Shown here piece by piece: positions 5,768 through 6,786 of a stretch of DNA of 6,786 nt. The position numbers and the translations under genes are program-made. This DNA is from Gammaproteobacteria bacterium (lineage in GTDB: Bacteria; Pseudomonadota; Gammaproteobacteria; Steroidobacterales; UBA11654): the NCBI GenBank assembly GCA_012965065.1, contig DTSX01000104.1, positions 1-6,786 on the forward strand, written 5' to 3'. The notes beneath the pieces were generated by a model. It made no database searches. It was given only the letters and a program-made list of their open reading frames with translations, and was not told where the DNA came from. Position 1 is the stretch's first letter. Each line of letters opens with the position of its first letter.

Positions 5768-6786
5768 CTAGCTGATAAGGGCTCGACATCCTGTATTCTC
5801 TAATAAATCAATGAGTATTTTCTGATCTTCATGTGCCAGTTTTGAGAACTCTTCTCTGACCCAAGCCAAGCATTTGGCTTGGTAGGGAAAAGAACCCTGA
5901 GACCAAATACTGCCATCTATTTCTGCTTCCCATGTCTCTTGTCCAGCTTCCAAGGCTTTGCTATTAGCAATCAAATAAGGAACATAGGTTCTGCCTATCT
6001 CCCCCAATATCGCTACTAAGGTCTCTGGAATTGAATCAAGTTCCATCCAGTCTTCTTCTTTAGGCTCAAGACCGCTGAGATCTTCTACGTTGTCGCACCA
6101 TGCAAATATCCTTGGGGCATTTTTTAAAGTGACCGCTCTACAAGTCGGGTCGGTTTGAGCCAGCTGGGTTAATTGTCCAAAAACTCCAAAATCTCCACAA
6201 CCGGGTCGGTTACCAAGAATAAATCTCCTGCCAATAAGATGACGGTCCATAAGATTTAGAAATCTGACATAGCTGTCTTCGATGAACTTTCCGGTTAGTT
6301 CATTTGAACCAACGTATCTAAGCCGCTCAATTTGCCTCGTAGATATATATTCTGATATTGGTTCTATCTCCTCCATTGCTGCATCTGTCTTCAACCAAAG
6401 AGGTAAAACAGAACGGGCAAAGTCCACGTTTTCTTGATGCGACCAGCGATAGTGAAACATGGCTTTTGTTAGCCACTCATCGCCATAGTCTTCTATTAAA
6501 TAATCCAAAAAACCCATAATTGGGTTGGTGGGTATCAGTGAACGTTCTTTGTGTTCATCCTCCAAATATCTAAGAATCGGAGTTGAATCTATCTTTGCTT
6601 CCTTGTAGTCACCGCTCTCACCGGGTAAAACTAATACCGGCAACAGGTTCACTGGTACTGTTGGAGTATTGACATCTTCAGAACTATTTCTATTGGCCCA
6701 AATGTATGGAAGTCTGCGGTATCTGATTGCCGAGCGAAGTTTTCTGCTGTATGGAGAGCCTGGAGCTCCTAATATTTTATAGGGTA
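5768..6786 (-). CDS. Glutathione S-transferase-like protein (5' end beyond window)
   Basis: The reading frame is open to the right edge, so the true start lies outside. The GTG at 6652 is an internal valine, not a start. Of the 338 visible residues, about 3-75 form a thioredoxin-like GST N-domain: KILGAPGSPYSRKLR (residues 3-17, with the SPYS active-site segment), a LLPVLV segment with the presumed cis-Pro at 49, and the glutathione-binding IDSTPILRYLE (65-75). A helical C-domain follows, including ILGNRPGCGDFGVFGQL (189-205), the signature of GST C-terminal domains. About 130 further residues continue to the stop, making the protein longer than a typical 200-230-residue GST. Family members conjugate, isomerise or reduce substrates with glutathione, or act without catalysis; the substrate here is unknown. 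SPYS replaces the CPYC-type redox pair, and Ser10 could be the glutathione-activating residue. It ends 85 bases before the crotonase gene and may share its transcript. Confidence 0.82.
   Translation of the reverse strand, partial: PYKILGAPGSPYSRKLRSAIRYRRLPYIWANRNSSEDVNTPTVPVNLLPVLVLPGESGDYKEAKIDSTPILRYLEDEHKERSLIPTNPIMGFLDYLIEDYGDEWLTKAMFHYRWSHQENVDFARSVLPLWLKTDAAMEEIEPISEYISTRQIERLRYVGSNELTGKFIEDSYVRFLNLMDRHLIGRRFILGNRPGCGDFGVFGQLTQLAQTDPTCRAVTLKNAPRIFAWCDNVEDLSGLEPKEEDWMELDSIPETLVAILGEIGRTYVPYLIANSKALEAGQETWEAEIDGSIWSQGSFPYQAKCLAWVREEFSKLAHEDQKILIDLLENTGCRALIS

Noticed and set aside
5747..5778. Inverted CTAGAC/GTCTAG repeat between the GST and crotonase genes, considered as a terminator.
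   Set aside because: The stem is only six A/T-mixed pairs with a loop of about 18 bases, and on the minus strand it is followed by A residues rather than a T-run, so it does not fit an intrinsic terminator.
6650..6652. GTG at 6652 as the start of the GST-like protein.
   Set aside because: The frame continues upstream with a clear GST N-domain (GAPGSPYSRKLR) to the window edge, so the GTG is an internal valine.

Overview
This 6.8 kb stretch looks like a bacterial chromosome fragment from a Gram-negative proteobacterium. My best guess is a marine-type gammaproteobacterium. That rests on the protein families, Sec-type signal peptides and moderate GC, not on any marker gene, so the taxonomic guess is weak. 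There is no rRNA, tRNA, CRISPR array, insertion sequence or phage structural gene in view.

Layout: an AT-rich leader (1-107) precedes one plus-strand gene for a secreted dienelactone-hydrolase-family esterase (108-1094). Everything else lies on the minus strand and reads from right to left as one tightly packed series. First comes a glutathione S-transferase-like protein cut by the right edge (5768-6786). It is followed by a crotonase/enoyl-CoA hydratase-fold protein (4900-5682), an exported M28 zinc peptidase with a PA-like insert (3221-4870), the carboxyltransferase subunit of a biotin-dependent acyl-CoA carboxylase (1662-3203), and a small HAD 5'(3')-deoxyribonucleotidase-like phosphatase (1097-1636). 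Gaps between the last four genes are only 17-29 bases, which suggests one transcript. The gap after the GST gene is 85 bases, so a promoter could sit there, although I see no convincing one. The esterase and the HAD gene converge with two bases between their stop codons.

How the genes may work together: the crotonase and the carboxyltransferase both act on acyl-CoA thioesters, and a GST and a hydrolase would fit breakdown of an unusual acid or lipid-like substrate. This is inference. The peptidase and the nucleotidase have no obvious place in such a pathway, and no biotin carboxylase or biotin carrier gene is visible. The set may therefore be a mixed housekeeping operon rather than a dedicated system.

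I found no clear new biological system. The points most worth a second look are the crotonase that keeps only one of the two classical catalytic glutamates, the stand-alone carboxyltransferase of a type I associate with fused multidomain carboxylases, the phage-like look of the nucleotidase, and the GST with an S-P-Y-S active-site segment and a long C-terminal extension.
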